This document shows positions 17,594-26,835 of a stretch of DNA of 64,000 bases, piece after piece. A program made the translations under genes and the position numbers. The notes beneath the pieces were generated by a model. That model saw only the letters and a list, made by a program, of their open reading frames with translations, had not been told where the DNA came from and searched no databases. Within the stretch, counting starts at the first letter, position 1. Each line of letters opens with the position of its first letter. Source of the DNA: Amycolatopsis mediterranei (GTDB lineage: Bacteria > Actinomycetota > Actinomycetes > Mycobacteriales > Pseudonocardiaceae); the NCBI RefSeq assembly GCF_026017845.1, contig NZ_CP100416.1, positions 7,678,978 through 7,742,977 on the forward strand, given 5' to 3'.

Positions 17594-18481
17594 GTGGAGC
17601 TGCGGCAGCTGAGGTATTTCGTGACGGTCGCGGAGGAGCTGCACTTCGGCCGCGCGGCCGAGCGGCTGCACATCGTCCAGCCGGCGGTGAGCCAGCAGGT
17701 CCGGCGGCTGGAGCGGGAGCTGGGCGTGACGCTGCTGGCGCGCACGACACGTTCGGTGGTGCTCACGGAGGCGGGGCAGCGGTTCCTGCCGCAAGCGCGA
17801 TCGGTGCTGGCGGCGGCGGACCGGGCGGTGGACTCGGTGTCGGAGTTCCGGCCTTCGGGGACGCTGGTCCGGCTGGGGACGAGCGAGGGTCTGGGTGATC
17901 GGCTGGACGGGTTGCTGCGCGCGTTCGCGCGGCTGGCGCCTTCGGCTTCCCTGGAGTTGCTCCACGCGCCGACTCGGCAACGGTTGCAGCGGGTGCGGGA
18001 CGGTGCCCTGGACGCGACGATCGTGCGGGGGACGTGGCCTTCTCCGGGGCTCGACTTCACTCCGTTGTGGACGGACGAAGTCTGGGTGGCGCTGCCGGCT
18101 TCGCATCCACTGGCTTCTTCGCCGGTCGTCGAGTTCGCCTCACTGGCTTCGCTTCCGGCGCGGTTGAGCCCGCCTTCGCGCAATCAGCCGTTGTACGACC
18201 TGGTCGTTTCGTGTTGCCGGAAGGCCGGTTTCGAGCCGGTCCTGGGCAAGGAATTCACGACGGCGCAGGACACGTTGGGGACGCTGGGGTTCGGCCGTCC
18301 ACACTGGACGGTGTTCTACCGGGCGCACGCGAACCTGCTGCCGGTGCCGGGAGTGGCTTTCCGGCCGCTTCGGGATCCTTCACCGCGGATGCAGACGTAC
18401 CTGGCGACGCCCTCGAACCGGCGGCTGACGCCGGAGCTGGTGGCGTTGATCGAAGCGGCCCGGGAGACGGTGGCCGGCTGA
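17594..18481 (+). CDS. LysR family transcriptional regulator
   Basis: This 295-residue regulator starts at GTG 17594 (VELRQLRYFVTVAEELHFGRAA). Its winged helix-turn-helix ends in QQVRRLERELGVTLLART, the normal LysR N-terminus. The C-terminal part is a substrate-binding domain (LVRLGTSEGLGDRLDG...). The open frame begins 36 codons upstream, but that part lies in the divergent promoter region. LysR proteins usually act on the divergent operon, here the two alpha/beta hydrolases, with a small-molecule co-inducer. Confidence 0.9.
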   Translation: MELRQLRYFVTVAEELHFGRAAERLHIVQPAVSQQVRRLERELGVTLLARTTRSVVLTEAGQRFLPQARSVLAAADRAVDSVSEFRPSGTLVRLGTSEGLGDRLDGLLRAFARLAPSASLELLHAPTRQRLQRVRDGALDATIVRGTWPSPGLDFTPLWTDEVWVALPASHPLASSPVVEFASLASLPARLSPPSRNQPLYDLVVSCCRKAGFEPVLGKEFTTAQDTLGTLGFGRPHWTVFYRAHANLLPVPGVAFRPLRDPSPRMQTYLATPSNRRLTPELVALIEAARETVAG

Positions 18482-18939
18482 ACGGCTTTCCCGGCGCGTT
18501 GCCGGGATCCGGGATCGCCGATGGGCCATCATGCCCGGGTGGCCGACGCCGAGCCGGGCAGAAAGCCTGCCGAGAAGTCAGCTGGTCGAGCACCTTTCCG
18601 ATGAACTGCGACAAGCCCTCGGGCGGCTTCTGCTCCTTCTCGCTGACTCCGGAGCTGGAGGAGCACCGCGCCGCAGCCGACCAGCATGGCGGCCGGCATC
18701 CAGGCGCATAAGCTCGAGAAAGCCTGGCTGATCAGCGTGGCCAAGACGTGGGCGAACGCCAGCACGACGGGCAACTTCAACGTGGGCGCTGCGGTGGTGG
18801 CGCTGACCGCGAAGCCCCTGGGCATCCTCAACGCGCCGATCAGCGGGCGATGTCACCAAGCCGCTTCCGATCAGCTTCCGGCTTCGGGTACGACAAAGCC
18901 CGGCACTCCCGTGGAGAAGTGCCGGGCTCGTCGACAACC
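18482..18939. other. Intergenic stretch with no convincing gene
   Basis: About 450 bp between the LysR stop and the valS stop hold only short overlapping frames on both strands, none with a clear start and family match. A short run QLVEHLSDELRQAL on the plus strand near 18580-18620 vaguely recalls actinobacterial holin-like proteins, but it is not continued in any frame. It may be gene debris. Confidence 0.4.
18897..18928 (-). terminator. valS terminator
   Basis: The arms AGCCCGGCACT (18897-18907) and AGTGCCGGGCT (18918-18928) form an 11-bp stem. It lies 12 bp downstream of the valS stop and is followed on the minus strand by TTGTCG. Confidence 0.7.
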
Positions 18940-21561
18940 TCAGGAAGCCGGCAGAGCCGCCAGCCGCGCCGTGATGCGGTCGATGTCCGACGCCGCCGTT
19001 TCTTTGCGGACCTTGATCTTGTCGATCACCGGGGCCGGGGCCTTCGCGATGAATGCCTCGTTGCCCAGCTTCGCCTCCGTCTGGGTCAGCTCCTTCCGAG
19101 CCGCCGCCAGATCCTTCTCCAGCCTCTTGCGCTCTGCCGCCACGTCGACCGTGCCCGAGAGATCCAGCTCCACGGTCACCACGCCGTCCGCCAAGGCGAC
19201 CTCCAGGGACGCGCTCGCCGCGAAGTCGTCGGCAGGCGAGGTCAACCGGACCAGCGAACGGACCGCTTCTTCGTGACCACCCGCGTAACCCGCCAAGCGG
19301 GACGCCACCTTCTGGCCCGGCTTGAGGCCCTGGTCCGCGCGGAACCTGCGGATCTCCGTCACCAGCTTCTGGACGTCCGCGATGCGCGCGTCGGCCGAAG
19401 CATCCGCGTAACCCTCGAACGGCACCGGCCAGGACGCGACCACCAAGGACTCGCCCCCGGTCAGCGCCGTCCAGAGCTTCTCCGTGATGAACGGGATGAA
19501 CGGGTGCAGCAACCTCAGCACCGTGTCCAGCACGTGCCCCAGCACCGAACGCGTCGCGGCGGCGCGCGCGTCATCCCCTTGGTACAGCTGGACCTTCGCC
19601 AGCTCCAGGTACCAGTCGCACAGCTCGTTCCAGGTGAACTGGTAGAGCGCGCCCGCCACCTTCGCGAACTGGAAGTCCTCGAACAGACCGTCCACTTCGG
19701 ACACGAGCGCGCCCAGACGCCCCAGGATCCAGCGGTCCGCTTCGGTCAGCTCCCCGGCAGAAGGCAAGGGGGCAGCGACCGAAGCCCCGTTCATCATCGC
19801 GAACTTCGTCGCGTTCCACAGCTTCGTGCAGAAGTTGCGGGACCCCGCCGCCCACTCGTCGGCCAGCGCCATGTCCGCGCCCGGGTTGGCGCCGCGGGCC
19901 AGCGTGAAGCGGGTCGCGTCCGCGCCGTAGGCGTCCATCCACTCCAGCGGGTCGATCACGTTCCCGCGCGACTTCGACATCTTCTTGCCCTGCGCGTCGC
20001 GGATCAGCCCGTGCAGGTACACGTGGTCGAACGGCTGCTTGCCGTCCATCTGGTGCACGCCGAACATCATCATCCGGACGACCCAGAAGAACAGGATGTC
20101 GTAGCCGGTCGACAGCACACTGGTCGGGTAGAACTTGGCCAGGTCCTCGGAAGACGAGGGCCACCCCAGCGTCGACATCGGCCACAGGCCCGACGAGAAC
20201 CACGTGTCCAGCACGTCCGGGTCCTGCGTCCAGCCCTCGCCCGACGGCGGCTGCTCGTCCGGGCCGACGCACACCACTTCACCGTCCGGGCCGTAGTACA
20301 CCGGGATGCGGTGACCCCACCACAGCTGGCGCGAAATCGTCCAGTCGTGCATGTTGTCGACCCAGTCGAAGTAGCGCTTGCCCAGCTCCGGCGGGTGGAT
20401 CTTGGTGCGGCCGTCGCGGACCGCGTCGCCGGCCAGCTTGGCCAGCTCCTCGACCTTGACCCACCACTGCAGCGACAGCCGCGGCTCGACCACCGTGTCG
20501 CAGCGCGAGCAGTGCCCGACGGCGTGCACGTACGGCCGCTTCTCCGCGACGATCCGGCCGGCCTCCCGCAAGGCGGCGACGACCGCCGGGCGCGCCTCGA
20601 ACCGGTCGAGGCCCTCGAACGGCCCCGGGGCGGTGATCTGGGCGCGCTCGTTCATGATCGTCAGCATCGGCAGGTCGTGGCGGCGGCCGATCTCGAAGTC
20701 GTTCGGGTCGTGCGCCGGGGTGACCTTCACCGCACCGGTGCCGAACTCCGGGTCGACGTGCTTGTCGGCCACGATCGGGATGCGGCGGCCGGTCAGCGGC
20801 AGCTCGACCTCGGTGCCCACCAGGTGCGCGTACCGCTCGTCGTCCGGGTGGACGGCGACCGCGGTGTCGCCCAGCATCGTCTCGGCGCGGGTGGTGGCCA
20901 CCACGATGGCGTTGTCGCCGTCGCCGTAGCGGATCGAGACGAGCTCGCCGTCGTCGTCGTTGTGGTCGACCTCGATGTCCGACAGCGCCGTCTGGCAGCG
21001 CGGGCACCAGTTGATGATCCGCTCGGCCCGGTAGATCAGGCCCTCGTCGAAGAAGTTCTTGAACACCGTCTGAACGGCCTTCGAGAGGTTCTCGTCCATG
21101 GTGAACCGCTCACGCGACCAGTCGACGCCGTCGCCGAGGCGCTTCATCTGGCCGAGGATCTTGCCGCCGTACTCGGCCTTCCACTCCCAGACGCGCTCGA
21201 CGAACTTCTCGCGGCCCAGGTCGTGGCGCGAAAGGCCCTCGCCGGCCAGCTGCCGCTCGACGACGTTCTGCGTCGCGATGCCCGCGTGGTCCATGCCGGG
21301 CAGCCACAGCACCTCGTAGCCCTGCATGCGACGGCGGCGGCTCATCGCGTCCATCAGGGTGTGGTTGAGGGCGTGCCCCATGTGCAGGCTGCCGGTGACG
21401 TTCGGGGGCGGCAGTACGATCGAGAACGGCGGCTTCCCCGACGAAGCGTCGGCCGTGAAGTACCCGGCCGCTACCCAGCGGTCGTACATCGGGGCTTCCT
21501 CGGCGGCCGGGTCCCAGGCACCCGGAAGGTCGGTGGTCTGCTGCGGAGCGTTCTCGGTCAC
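18940..21561 (-). CDS. valS: Valyl-tRNA synthetase
   Basis: The enzyme charges tRNA-Val with valine. The class I signature is PPPNVTGSLHMGHAL (HIGH-type) near residue 50 and the KMSKS loop is KKMSKSRGNVIDP. The CP1 editing domain (VATTRAETMLGDTAVAVHPDD) and a C-terminal coiled-coil arm (ERKRLEKDLAAARKELTQTEAKL) are both present. A GTG start at 21559-21561 (VTENAPQQTTDLP) gives 873 residues, the usual length. Translation upstream of it is antisense to the divergent small membrane gene. In mycobacteria folC follows directly; here about 4.6 kb of other genes lie between. Confidence 0.97.
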   Translation of the reverse strand: MTENAPQQTTDLPGAWDPAAEEAPMYDRWVAAGYFTADASSGKPPFSIVLPPPNVTGSLHMGHALNHTLMDAMSRRRRMQGYEVLWLPGMDHAGIATQNVVERQLAGEGLSRHDLGREKFVERVWEWKAEYGGKILGQMKRLGDGVDWSRERFTMDENLSKAVQTVFKNFFDEGLIYRAERIINWCPRCQTALSDIEVDHNDDDGELVSIRYGDGDNAIVVATTRAETMLGDTAVAVHPDDERYAHLVGTEVELPLTGRRIPIVADKHVDPEFGTGAVKVTPAHDPNDFEIGRRHDLPMLTIMNERAQITAPGPFEGLDRFEARPAVVAALREAGRIVAEKRPYVHAVGHCSRCDTVVEPRLSLQWWVKVEELAKLAGDAVRDGRTKIHPPELGKRYFDWVDNMHDWTISRQLWWGHRIPVYYGPDGEVVCVGPDEQPPSGEGWTQDPDVLDTWFSSGLWPMSTLGWPSSSEDLAKFYPTSVLSTGYDILFFWVVRMMMFGVHQMDGKQPFDHVYLHGLIRDAQGKKMSKSRGNVIDPLEWMDAYGADATRFTLARGANPGADMALADEWAAGSRNFCTKLWNATKFAMMNGASVAAPLPSAGELTEADRWILGRLGALVSEVDGLFEDFQFAKVAGALYQFTWNELCDWYLELAKVQLYQGDDARAAATRSVLGHVLDTVLRLLHPFIPFITEKLWTALTGGESLVVASWPVPFEGYADASADARIADVQKLVTEIRRFRADQGLKPGQKVASRLAGYAGGHEEAVRSLVRLTSPADDFAASASLEVALADGVVTVELDLSGTVDVAAERKRLEKDLAAARKELTQTEAKLGNEAFIAKAPAPVIDKIKVRKETAASDIDRITARLAALPAS

Positions 21562-21619
21562 AATGGACAAGTCTACGAACCCGTCACGGCGGGTCACCCA
21601 GGGGGAAGGCACTCCGACG

Positions 21620-21913
21620 ATGGCAGAGCCCCAGCAGCCGCAGGATCCGGACGACCGGCGGCTCGAGACGCACCCGGACCTGATGAACCCGGACTGGCAG
21701 AAGCACGCCCAGCGGGACGCCTGGCTGGGCGCGAAGAAGGACCTGAAGAAGCGCCGCAAGCGCGAGCGCCGGTCGGGCGGTGTCCAGCAGCCGGGGCAAA
21801 GCCGCTGGCCGGGCGTGCTGGCCCTGCTCATCGTGGTCGGGCTGGTCGCCGCGGCGATCATCGTGCACCAGCTCCAGGGCGTCGGCGTCAACGAGTTCGC
21901 GTACTTCGGGTAA
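21620..21913 (+). CDS. Small single-pass membrane protein, divergent from valS
   Basis: This 97-residue protein has a hydrophilic, highly charged N-terminal 65 residues (KKDLKKRRKRERRSGG) and one transmembrane helix (LALLIVVGLVAAAIIVHQL), then a short tail. The ATG at 21620 follows GGGGGAAGG. I recognise no characterised family. Because it is divergent from valS by only 58 bp, the two promoters overlap. Confidence 0.7.
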   Translation: MAEPQQPQDPDDRRLETHPDLMNPDWQKHAQRDAWLGAKKDLKKRRKRERRSGGVQQPGQSRWPGVLALLIVVGLVAAAIIVHQLQGVGVNEFAYFG

Positions 21914-22019
21914 CGCTCGCCGCCCGGACCTGATGGGCCGGGGTGGCCTGAGGTACCCGGCCCTCGACGGCTACCCGAAATAGGAGCCCGCCGCCTCCCA
22001 GATGCACAGTCTGGACTGA

Positions 22020-22032
22020 ACAGTTAAACTGT
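22020..22032. promoter_or_regulatory. MarR operator / -10 region
   Basis: ACAGTTAAACTGT is an inverted repeat (ACAGT/ACTGT) centred 11 bp before the MarR start codon. It includes TTAAAC, which could serve as the -10 element of a nearly leaderless transcript. This is the expected layout for autorepression of a marR-exporter pair. Confidence 0.6.
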
Positions 22033-22036
22033 GTGT

Positions 22037-22474
22037 ATGGGTGAAGTACCTCCGCACGTCGCCGAGAGCGCCGGCTGGATCCGCGCCGTCGTCGGGCAGC
22101 TGCACCGCCGGCTGCGCCAGGTCGACAACGCCGGCATCCTGACGCCTTCGCAGTCCGCCGTGCTCAACCGGCTCTACCGCGAAGGCCCCGCCACGCAGGG
22201 TGAGCTGGCCGCCGCCGAGCACGTGCGGCAGCAGTCGATGGCCGCCACCCTCGGCGTCCTCGACGAGCTCGGCTACCTCGCCCGCACCCCCGACCCGGCC
22301 GACCGGCGCCGCGTGGTGATCAGCCTGTCCGAATCCGGCACCGACACCGTCCGGGGCGTCTTCCAGCACCGCGACGAGTGGCTGGCCCGGGCACTGGTGG
22401 ACGAGCTGTCGCCGGCCGAACTCGACGCCGTCACCCGCGCGCTGCCCCTGCTGCAACGCGTCGCCCAGCACTGA
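22037..22474 (+). CDS. MarR family transcriptional regulator
   Basis: This 145-residue regulator has a winged helix-turn-helix (LTPSQSAVLNRLYREGPATQGELAAAEHV) and the MarR wing signature (TPDPADRRRVVISLSESG). ATG 22037 is chosen over the ATG 6 nt upstream because it gives the usual N-terminus MGEVPPHVAESAG; either works. It precedes an MFS exporter by 11 nt and probably represses both genes through the inverted repeat at its promoter, releasing on binding a toxic compound. Confidence 0.88.
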   Translation: MGEVPPHVAESAGWIRAVVGQLHRRLRQVDNAGILTPSQSAVLNRLYREGPATQGELAAAEHVRQQSMAATLGVLDELGYLARTPDPADRRRVVISLSESGTDTVRGVFQHRDEWLARALVDELSPAELDAVTRALPLLQRVAQH

Positions 22475-22485
22475 AGGAGTCCCTC

Positions 22486-23841
22486 ACGAGCACCGTCACC
22501 GCTCCCCCGAAGTTCGGCGCCCGCCTGGTCACCCCGCTGGTGGCCGGCGCGGTGCTCAACCCGATCAACTCCACCCTCATCGCCGTCGCGCTCGTGCCGA
22601 TCGGGCAGAGCTTCGGCGCCGGCCCCGGCCAGACGGCCTGGCTGATCTCGGCCCTCTACCTGGCCACCGCGGTCGGGCAGCCGGTGGTCGGCCTGCTGGT
22701 CGACCGCCACGGCGCCCGCCGTGTCCTGCTCGGCGGCGCGACGCTGGTGATCATCGCCGGCATCGCGGGCATGATCCCGCTCTCCGTCGGCTGGCTCACC
22801 GGCGTGCGCGTCGTCCTGGGCCTGGGCACCTGCGCCGGGTTCCCGGCCGCGATGGCCGTGCTGCGCCACCACGCCGAGGCGACCGGGCAGGGCGTGCCCG
22901 CCCGGGTGCTGTCGGTCCTGTCGATGTCCGCGCAGACGGTCATGGTGATCGGCCCCACGTTGGGCGGGCTGCTGATCGGCTTCTTCGGCTGGCCGGCGAT
23001 CTTCGCGGTGAACATCCCGCTCGCCGGGCTGTCGCTGGTCCTGGCCCTGCTGTGGGTGCCGAAGGACGACCGCGGCGAGCGCACCGCCACCCGGATCGAC
23101 GTGCTCGGCATCGCGCTGTTCTCCGCGACCCTGCTCGCCCTCCTGTTCTTCCTGATGGACCCCGGCGCCGAGGTCTGGCTGCTGGCCGTCGTCGCCGCCT
23201 TCGGGACCGCCTTCACGCTGGTCGAGCTCCGGCGCGACGCGCCCTTCCTCGACCTGCGGATGCTCGCGGCCAACGGCGCGATCCTCCGGACCTACCTGCG
23301 GCAGGCGCTCAGCTTCATGGCCATCTACGCGATCATGTTCGGGTACGTCCAGTGGCTGGAGACCACGCGGCGGCTGTCCGAGGAAGCCGCCGGGCTGATG
23401 CTGCTGCCGATGTCGGGCACCGCCGTCTGCGCCGCGGCGTTCTCCGGGCGCGCGTCCGGCATCAAGGCACGGCTGATCACCGTCGCCGTGGCGCTGGCCG
23501 GCGGCTCGGCGCTGCTGCTGCTCGTCCACGACGGCACCTGGGTCGGCGCGCTGCTCGCTCTGGCCGCGCTGTTCGGCCTGGCCCAAGGCCTGACCAGCGT
23601 CGCGAACCAGACGACGCTCTACCGCGAGGCACCCGCCGAGCAGATGGGCACCGCGAGCGGCCTCTTCCGCACCGCCCAGTACCTCGGCGCGATCGTGGCC
23701 TCGACGCTCATCGCGCTCTGCTACGGCCCGCACGCCGACTCCGCCGGCCTGCACCGGCTGGCCGTCGCGCTGGTCGTCATCAGCGGGCTGCTGCTCGTGG
23801 TCACCGTCGCCGACCGGGGGCTGCGCACGGAAAAGGCTTGA
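22486..23841 (+). CDS. MFS transporter, DHA2/EmrB-like
   Basis: About 451 residues with 12-14 hydrophobic helices. Motif A is LLVDRHGARRVL after helix 2, and an N-terminal INSTLIAVALVPIGQSFG matches drug:H+ antiporters. It follows the MarR gene in the same operon, so it is probably its target and exports toxic compounds. The start is unusual: AAGGAG (22474-22479) is followed at normal spacing by ACG at 22486 in a context that would read MSTVTAPPKF, with no ATG, GTG or TTG at that place. Either ACG is used, or a sequence error or mutation has hit an ATG, or translation begins upstream inside marR (GTG at 22378). Confidence 0.83.
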   Translation, partial: TSTVTAPPKFGARLVTPLVAGAVLNPINSTLIAVALVPIGQSFGAGPGQTAWLISALYLATAVGQPVVGLLVDRHGARRVLLGGATLVIIAGIAGMIPLSVGWLTGVRVVLGLGTCAGFPAAMAVLRHHAEATGQGVPARVLSVLSMSAQTVMVIGPTLGGLLIGFFGWPAIFAVNIPLAGLSLVLALLWVPKDDRGERTATRIDVLGIALFSATLLALLFFLMDPGAEVWLLAVVAAFGTAFTLVELRRDAPFLDLRMLAANGAILRTYLRQALSFMAIYAIMFGYVQWLETTRRLSEEAAGLMLLPMSGTAVCAAAFSGRASGIKARLITVAVALAGGSALLLLVHDGTWVGALLALAALFGLAQGLTSVANQTTLYREAPAEQMGTASGLFRTAQYLGAIVASTLIALCYGPHADSAGLHRLAVALVVISGLLLVVTVADRGLRTEKA

Positions 23842-23883
23842 CCCTCGTGGCGCCGGGCGATCATCAAGGCGCACGATGAACGC

Positions 23884-26223
23884 ATGACCCGTGAAGCGCC
23901 GGCGCAGGACGTGGACGAAACCCGCCTCGAGGTGGGCAAGCCGAAGGGCTGGGCGGCCGGGATACCGGGCGTCGCCGTGTCACTCGCGCGCAGCGTCGAG
24001 CAGATGGGCACCGGCCGGACGATCAAGGCGCTGCGGCTGCTGAACCAGCGCGAAGGCTTCGACTGCCCGGGCTGCGCGTGGCCGGAACCCCGCGAGGTCG
24101 ACGGCGAGAAGCGCAAGCTGGCCGAGTTCTGCGAAAACGGCGCCAAGGCCGTCGCCGAGGAGGCCACGAAACGGCGCGTGGACCGGGACTTCTTCGCCGC
24201 CCACCCGATCGCCGACCTGGAGACCAGGACCGACTACTGGCTGGGCCAGCAGGGCCGGATCACCGAGCCGTTCGTGCTGCGCGAGGGCGCGACGCACTAC
24301 GAGCCGATCTCCTGGGACGACGCGTTCGAGCTGGTCGCGGGCGAGCTGAAGGCGCTGACCGACCCGGACGAGGCGATCTTCTACACCTCCGGCCGCACCA
24401 GCAACGAGGCCGCGTTCCTCTACCAGCTGCTGGTGCGTTCCTTCGGCACCAACAACCTGCCGGACTGCTCCAACATGTGCCACGAGTCCTCCGGCGCGGC
24501 CTTGGCGGCGACCACCGGCATCGGCAAGGGCTCGGTGAGCCTGGCCGACATCCACCACGCCGACCTCATCGTCGTCGTCGGGCAGAACCCGGGCACCAAC
24601 CACCCGCGGATGCTCTCGGCGCTGGAGGAGGCGAAGGGCAACGGCGCGAAGATCATCGCCGTCAACCCGCTGCCCGAGGCCGGGCTGATGCGGTTCAAGA
24701 ACCCGCAGAACGTCCGCGGCGTCGTCGGCAAGGGCACCCCGCTGGCCGACGAGTTCGCCCAGGTCCGCCTCGGCGGCGACCTGGCGCTGTTCCAGGCCGT
24801 CGGGCACCTGCTGCTGGCCTGGGAGGCCGAGGCGCCCGGCGCGATCGTCGACCGCGAGTTCGTCGACCGGGTCACCGAGGGCTTCGACGACTACGCGAAG
24901 CACCTCCAGGAGGTCGGCTGGCCGGAGATCGAGCGCGCGACCGGCCTCCCGCGCGCGCAGATCGAGCGCGTCGCGCGGATGATCGCCTCCTCCGAGCGCA
25001 CCATCTACTGCTGGGCGATGGGCCTCACGCAGCACAAGCACGCGGTGCCGACGATCTCCGAGATCGCGAACCTCGCCCTGATGCGCGGGATGATCGGCAA
25101 GCCGGGCGCGGGCCTGTGCCCGGTGCGCGGGCACTCGAACGTCCAGGGCGACCGGACGATGGGCATCTGGGAGAAGATGCCGCAGTCCTTCATGGACGCC
25201 CTCGCGGGCGAATTCGGCATCGAGGTCCCCCGCAAGCACGGCTTCGACACCGTCGACGCGATCCGGGCGATGCGCGACGGCCGCGGCAAGGTGTTCTTCG
25301 CCGTCGGCGGCAACTTCGCGTCGGCGACGCCGGATTCGCAGCTGACCGAAAAGGCGCTGCGCTCTTGCTCGCTGACCGTCCACGTGTCGACGAAGCTCAA
25401 CCGCTCGCACGTCGTGCACGGCCGCACCGCGCTCGTCCTGCCGACGCTCGGCCGCACCGAACGCGACGTCCAGGCCGGCGGCGAGCAGTTCGTCACGGTC
25501 GAGGACTCGATGTCGCAGGTGCACACCTCGCGCGGCCGCCTGAAGCCGGCGAGCGAGCACCTGCTCTCGGAGGTCGCCATCGTCTGCCGGCTGGCCGAGA
25601 AGCTCTTCGGGGCGGGTCACGCCGTGCCGTGGCGGACGTTCGAGACCGACTACGACCTGATCCGCGACCGGATCTCGCGGGTCGTGCCGGGCTGCCACGA
25701 CTACAACCGCCGCGTCCGCGAGCCGGACGGCTTCGTGCTGCCGCACGCCCCGCGCGACTCCCGCGAGTTCACCGGGACCGCGAACGGCAAGGGCAACTTC
25801 ACGGTGTCGGAGCTCGAATACCCGCAGGTCCCCGCGGGCCGGCTGCTGCTGCAGACGATGCGCAGCCACGACCAGTACAACACCACGATCTACGGCCTCT
25901 CGGACCGCTACCGCGGGATCGAGAACGCCCGCCGCGTGGTGCTGGTGAACCCCGACGACCTCGCGGCGCTCGGGTTGGCCGACGGTGCCATGGTCGACCT
26001 GGTCTCCGAGTGGCGCGACGACCCGGAACGCCGGGCGCCGGCGTTCCGGGTCGTCGCGTACCCGACCGCGCGCGGCTGCGCGGCGGCGTACTTCCCGGAG
26101 GCGAACGCGCTGGTGCCGCTGGACTCGGTGGCGGACAAGTCGAACACGCCGGTGTCGAAGGCGATCGTCGTGCGGCTCGAACCGGTCCGGGCAGAACCGG
26201 TCCGGGCGGAACCTCAGCCCTGA
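23884..26223 (+). CDS. FdhF/YdeP family molybdopterin oxidoreductase
   Basis: This 779-residue protein resembles formate dehydrogenase-H-like YdeP proteins. FDCPGCAWPEP (Cys61, Cys64) with Cys83 would be part of an Fe-S site. NMCHESSG places Cys199 where the Mo-ligating Cys or Sec lies in FdhF. Bis-MGD-binding stretches follow (GQNPGTNHPRML, GHSNVQGDRTMG). The C-terminal MopB domain starts near residue 610. The likely reaction is oxidation of formate or a similar small compound, but no partner NAD-binding subunit is adjacent. FdhD, needed to activate such enzymes, is 4 kb downstream. The last residues repeat PVRAE, encoded by a short tandem repeat. Confidence 0.88.
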   Translation: MTREAPAQDVDETRLEVGKPKGWAAGIPGVAVSLARSVEQMGTGRTIKALRLLNQREGFDCPGCAWPEPREVDGEKRKLAEFCENGAKAVAEEATKRRVDRDFFAAHPIADLETRTDYWLGQQGRITEPFVLREGATHYEPISWDDAFELVAGELKALTDPDEAIFYTSGRTSNEAAFLYQLLVRSFGTNNLPDCSNMCHESSGAALAATTGIGKGSVSLADIHHADLIVVVGQNPGTNHPRMLSALEEAKGNGAKIIAVNPLPEAGLMRFKNPQNVRGVVGKGTPLADEFAQVRLGGDLALFQAVGHLLLAWEAEAPGAIVDREFVDRVTEGFDDYAKHLQEVGWPEIERATGLPRAQIERVARMIASSERTIYCWAMGLTQHKHAVPTISEIANLALMRGMIGKPGAGLCPVRGHSNVQGDRTMGIWEKMPQSFMDALAGEFGIEVPRKHGFDTVDAIRAMRDGRGKVFFAVGGNFASATPDSQLTEKALRSCSLTVHVSTKLNRSHVVHGRTALVLPTLGRTERDVQAGGEQFVTVEDSMSQVHTSRGRLKPASEHLLSEVAIVCRLAEKLFGAGHAVPWRTFETDYDLIRDRISRVVPGCHDYNRRVREPDGFVLPHAPRDSREFTGTANGKGNFTVSELEYPQVPAGRLLLQTMRSHDQYNTTIYGLSDRYRGIENARRVVLVNPDDLAALGLADGAMVDLVSEWRDDPERRAPAFRVVAYPTARGCAAAYFPEANALVPLDSVADKSNTPVSKAIVVRLEPVRAEPVRAEPQP

Positions 26224-26828
26224 AACTCCTTCTGCAGGGTGCTGGTCATGTCCGTGACCACGGCCTGGACGTTGTCCAGCGTGGCGGGCGGGATCAGCGC
26301 GGCCTCGGTCCCGCCGTCGGCGACGGCCAGGCCGAGAACGACGTTCCCGGTGCGCACGGCGGCCCACTGCTCGGAGAACCCGGCCTCGTCGCCGACCCCG
26401 GTGGCGAGCCGGACGCCCGAGTGGTCGCCGAGCGCGTCGGTCATCAGCTGGCTGGCCTTGGCGGCGGCCTCGTCCGCGTCGGACTGCGTGAAACGCACGA
26501 CGGCGATCGTGACGAGCCGGTAGTCCTGCAGGTTGGGCTTGCCGCCGCCGAGGTCGCGCGCGAACAGGCGCCGGCAGGTGGTGACCTCGTTGCCCTCGCT
26601 GGCGTGGTCGGCGGGGATGACCTTGGACTCGGCGGCCTTCACCGAGTCGACCGGTATCTCGACGGTCTTGGGCGCGAGCTGCGCTTGCGCGTTCGGCCCT
26701 GGCAGCCGGCAGGCGTCTATCGCGCCCGAGTAGTGCACCGAAGCGGACGCCGATTGGCACCCGGCACAAAGAACGGCTGAAGCGAGGACGGGCAAGATCC
26801 ACCCACCCCGGGCGACACTGCTGCGCAT
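26214..26828 (-). CDS. Putative lipoprotein, DUF3558-like
   Basis: This 204-residue protein has a lipoprotein signal (MRSSVARGGWILPVLASAVL with lipobox LCAGC, Cys about residue 24). Two further Cys (in IDACRLPG and VTTCRRLF) could form a disulfide. The size and layout resemble DUF3558 lipoproteins of actinobacteria, which sit on the outer face of the membrane; function unknown. ATG 26826-26828 is the natural start; upstream codons lack a signal. Its 3' end overlaps fdhF by 10 bp, convergently. A conserved-looking leader upstream has an inverted copy at 27028-27052. Confidence 0.7.
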   Translation of the reverse strand: MRSSVARGGWILPVLASAVLCAGCQSASASVHYSGAIDACRLPGPNAQAQLAPKTVEIPVDSVKAAESKVIPADHASEGNEVTTCRRLFARDLGGGKPNLQDYRLVTIAVVRFTQSDADEAAAKASQLMTDALGDHSGVRLATGVGDEAGFSEQWAAVRTGNVVLGLAVADGGTEAALIPPATLDNVQAVVTDMTSTLQKEFQG

Positions 26829-26835
26829 AAATCCC

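Noticed and set aside
14393..18481. Biosynthetic gene cluster (methyltransferase, hydrolases, regulator)
   Set aside because: No core synthase gene is present, and the genes lie on different strands with separate promoters.
18540..18740. Possible holin-like gene (QLVEHLSDELRQAL)
   Set aside because: Only about 15 residues match the idea, no membrane helices follow in any frame, and no start or RBS fits.
23980..26802. A 940-codon minus-strand open frame across fdhF
   Set aside because: It is antisense to a gene with full MopB motifs, and its composition is that of a reverse-strand shadow.
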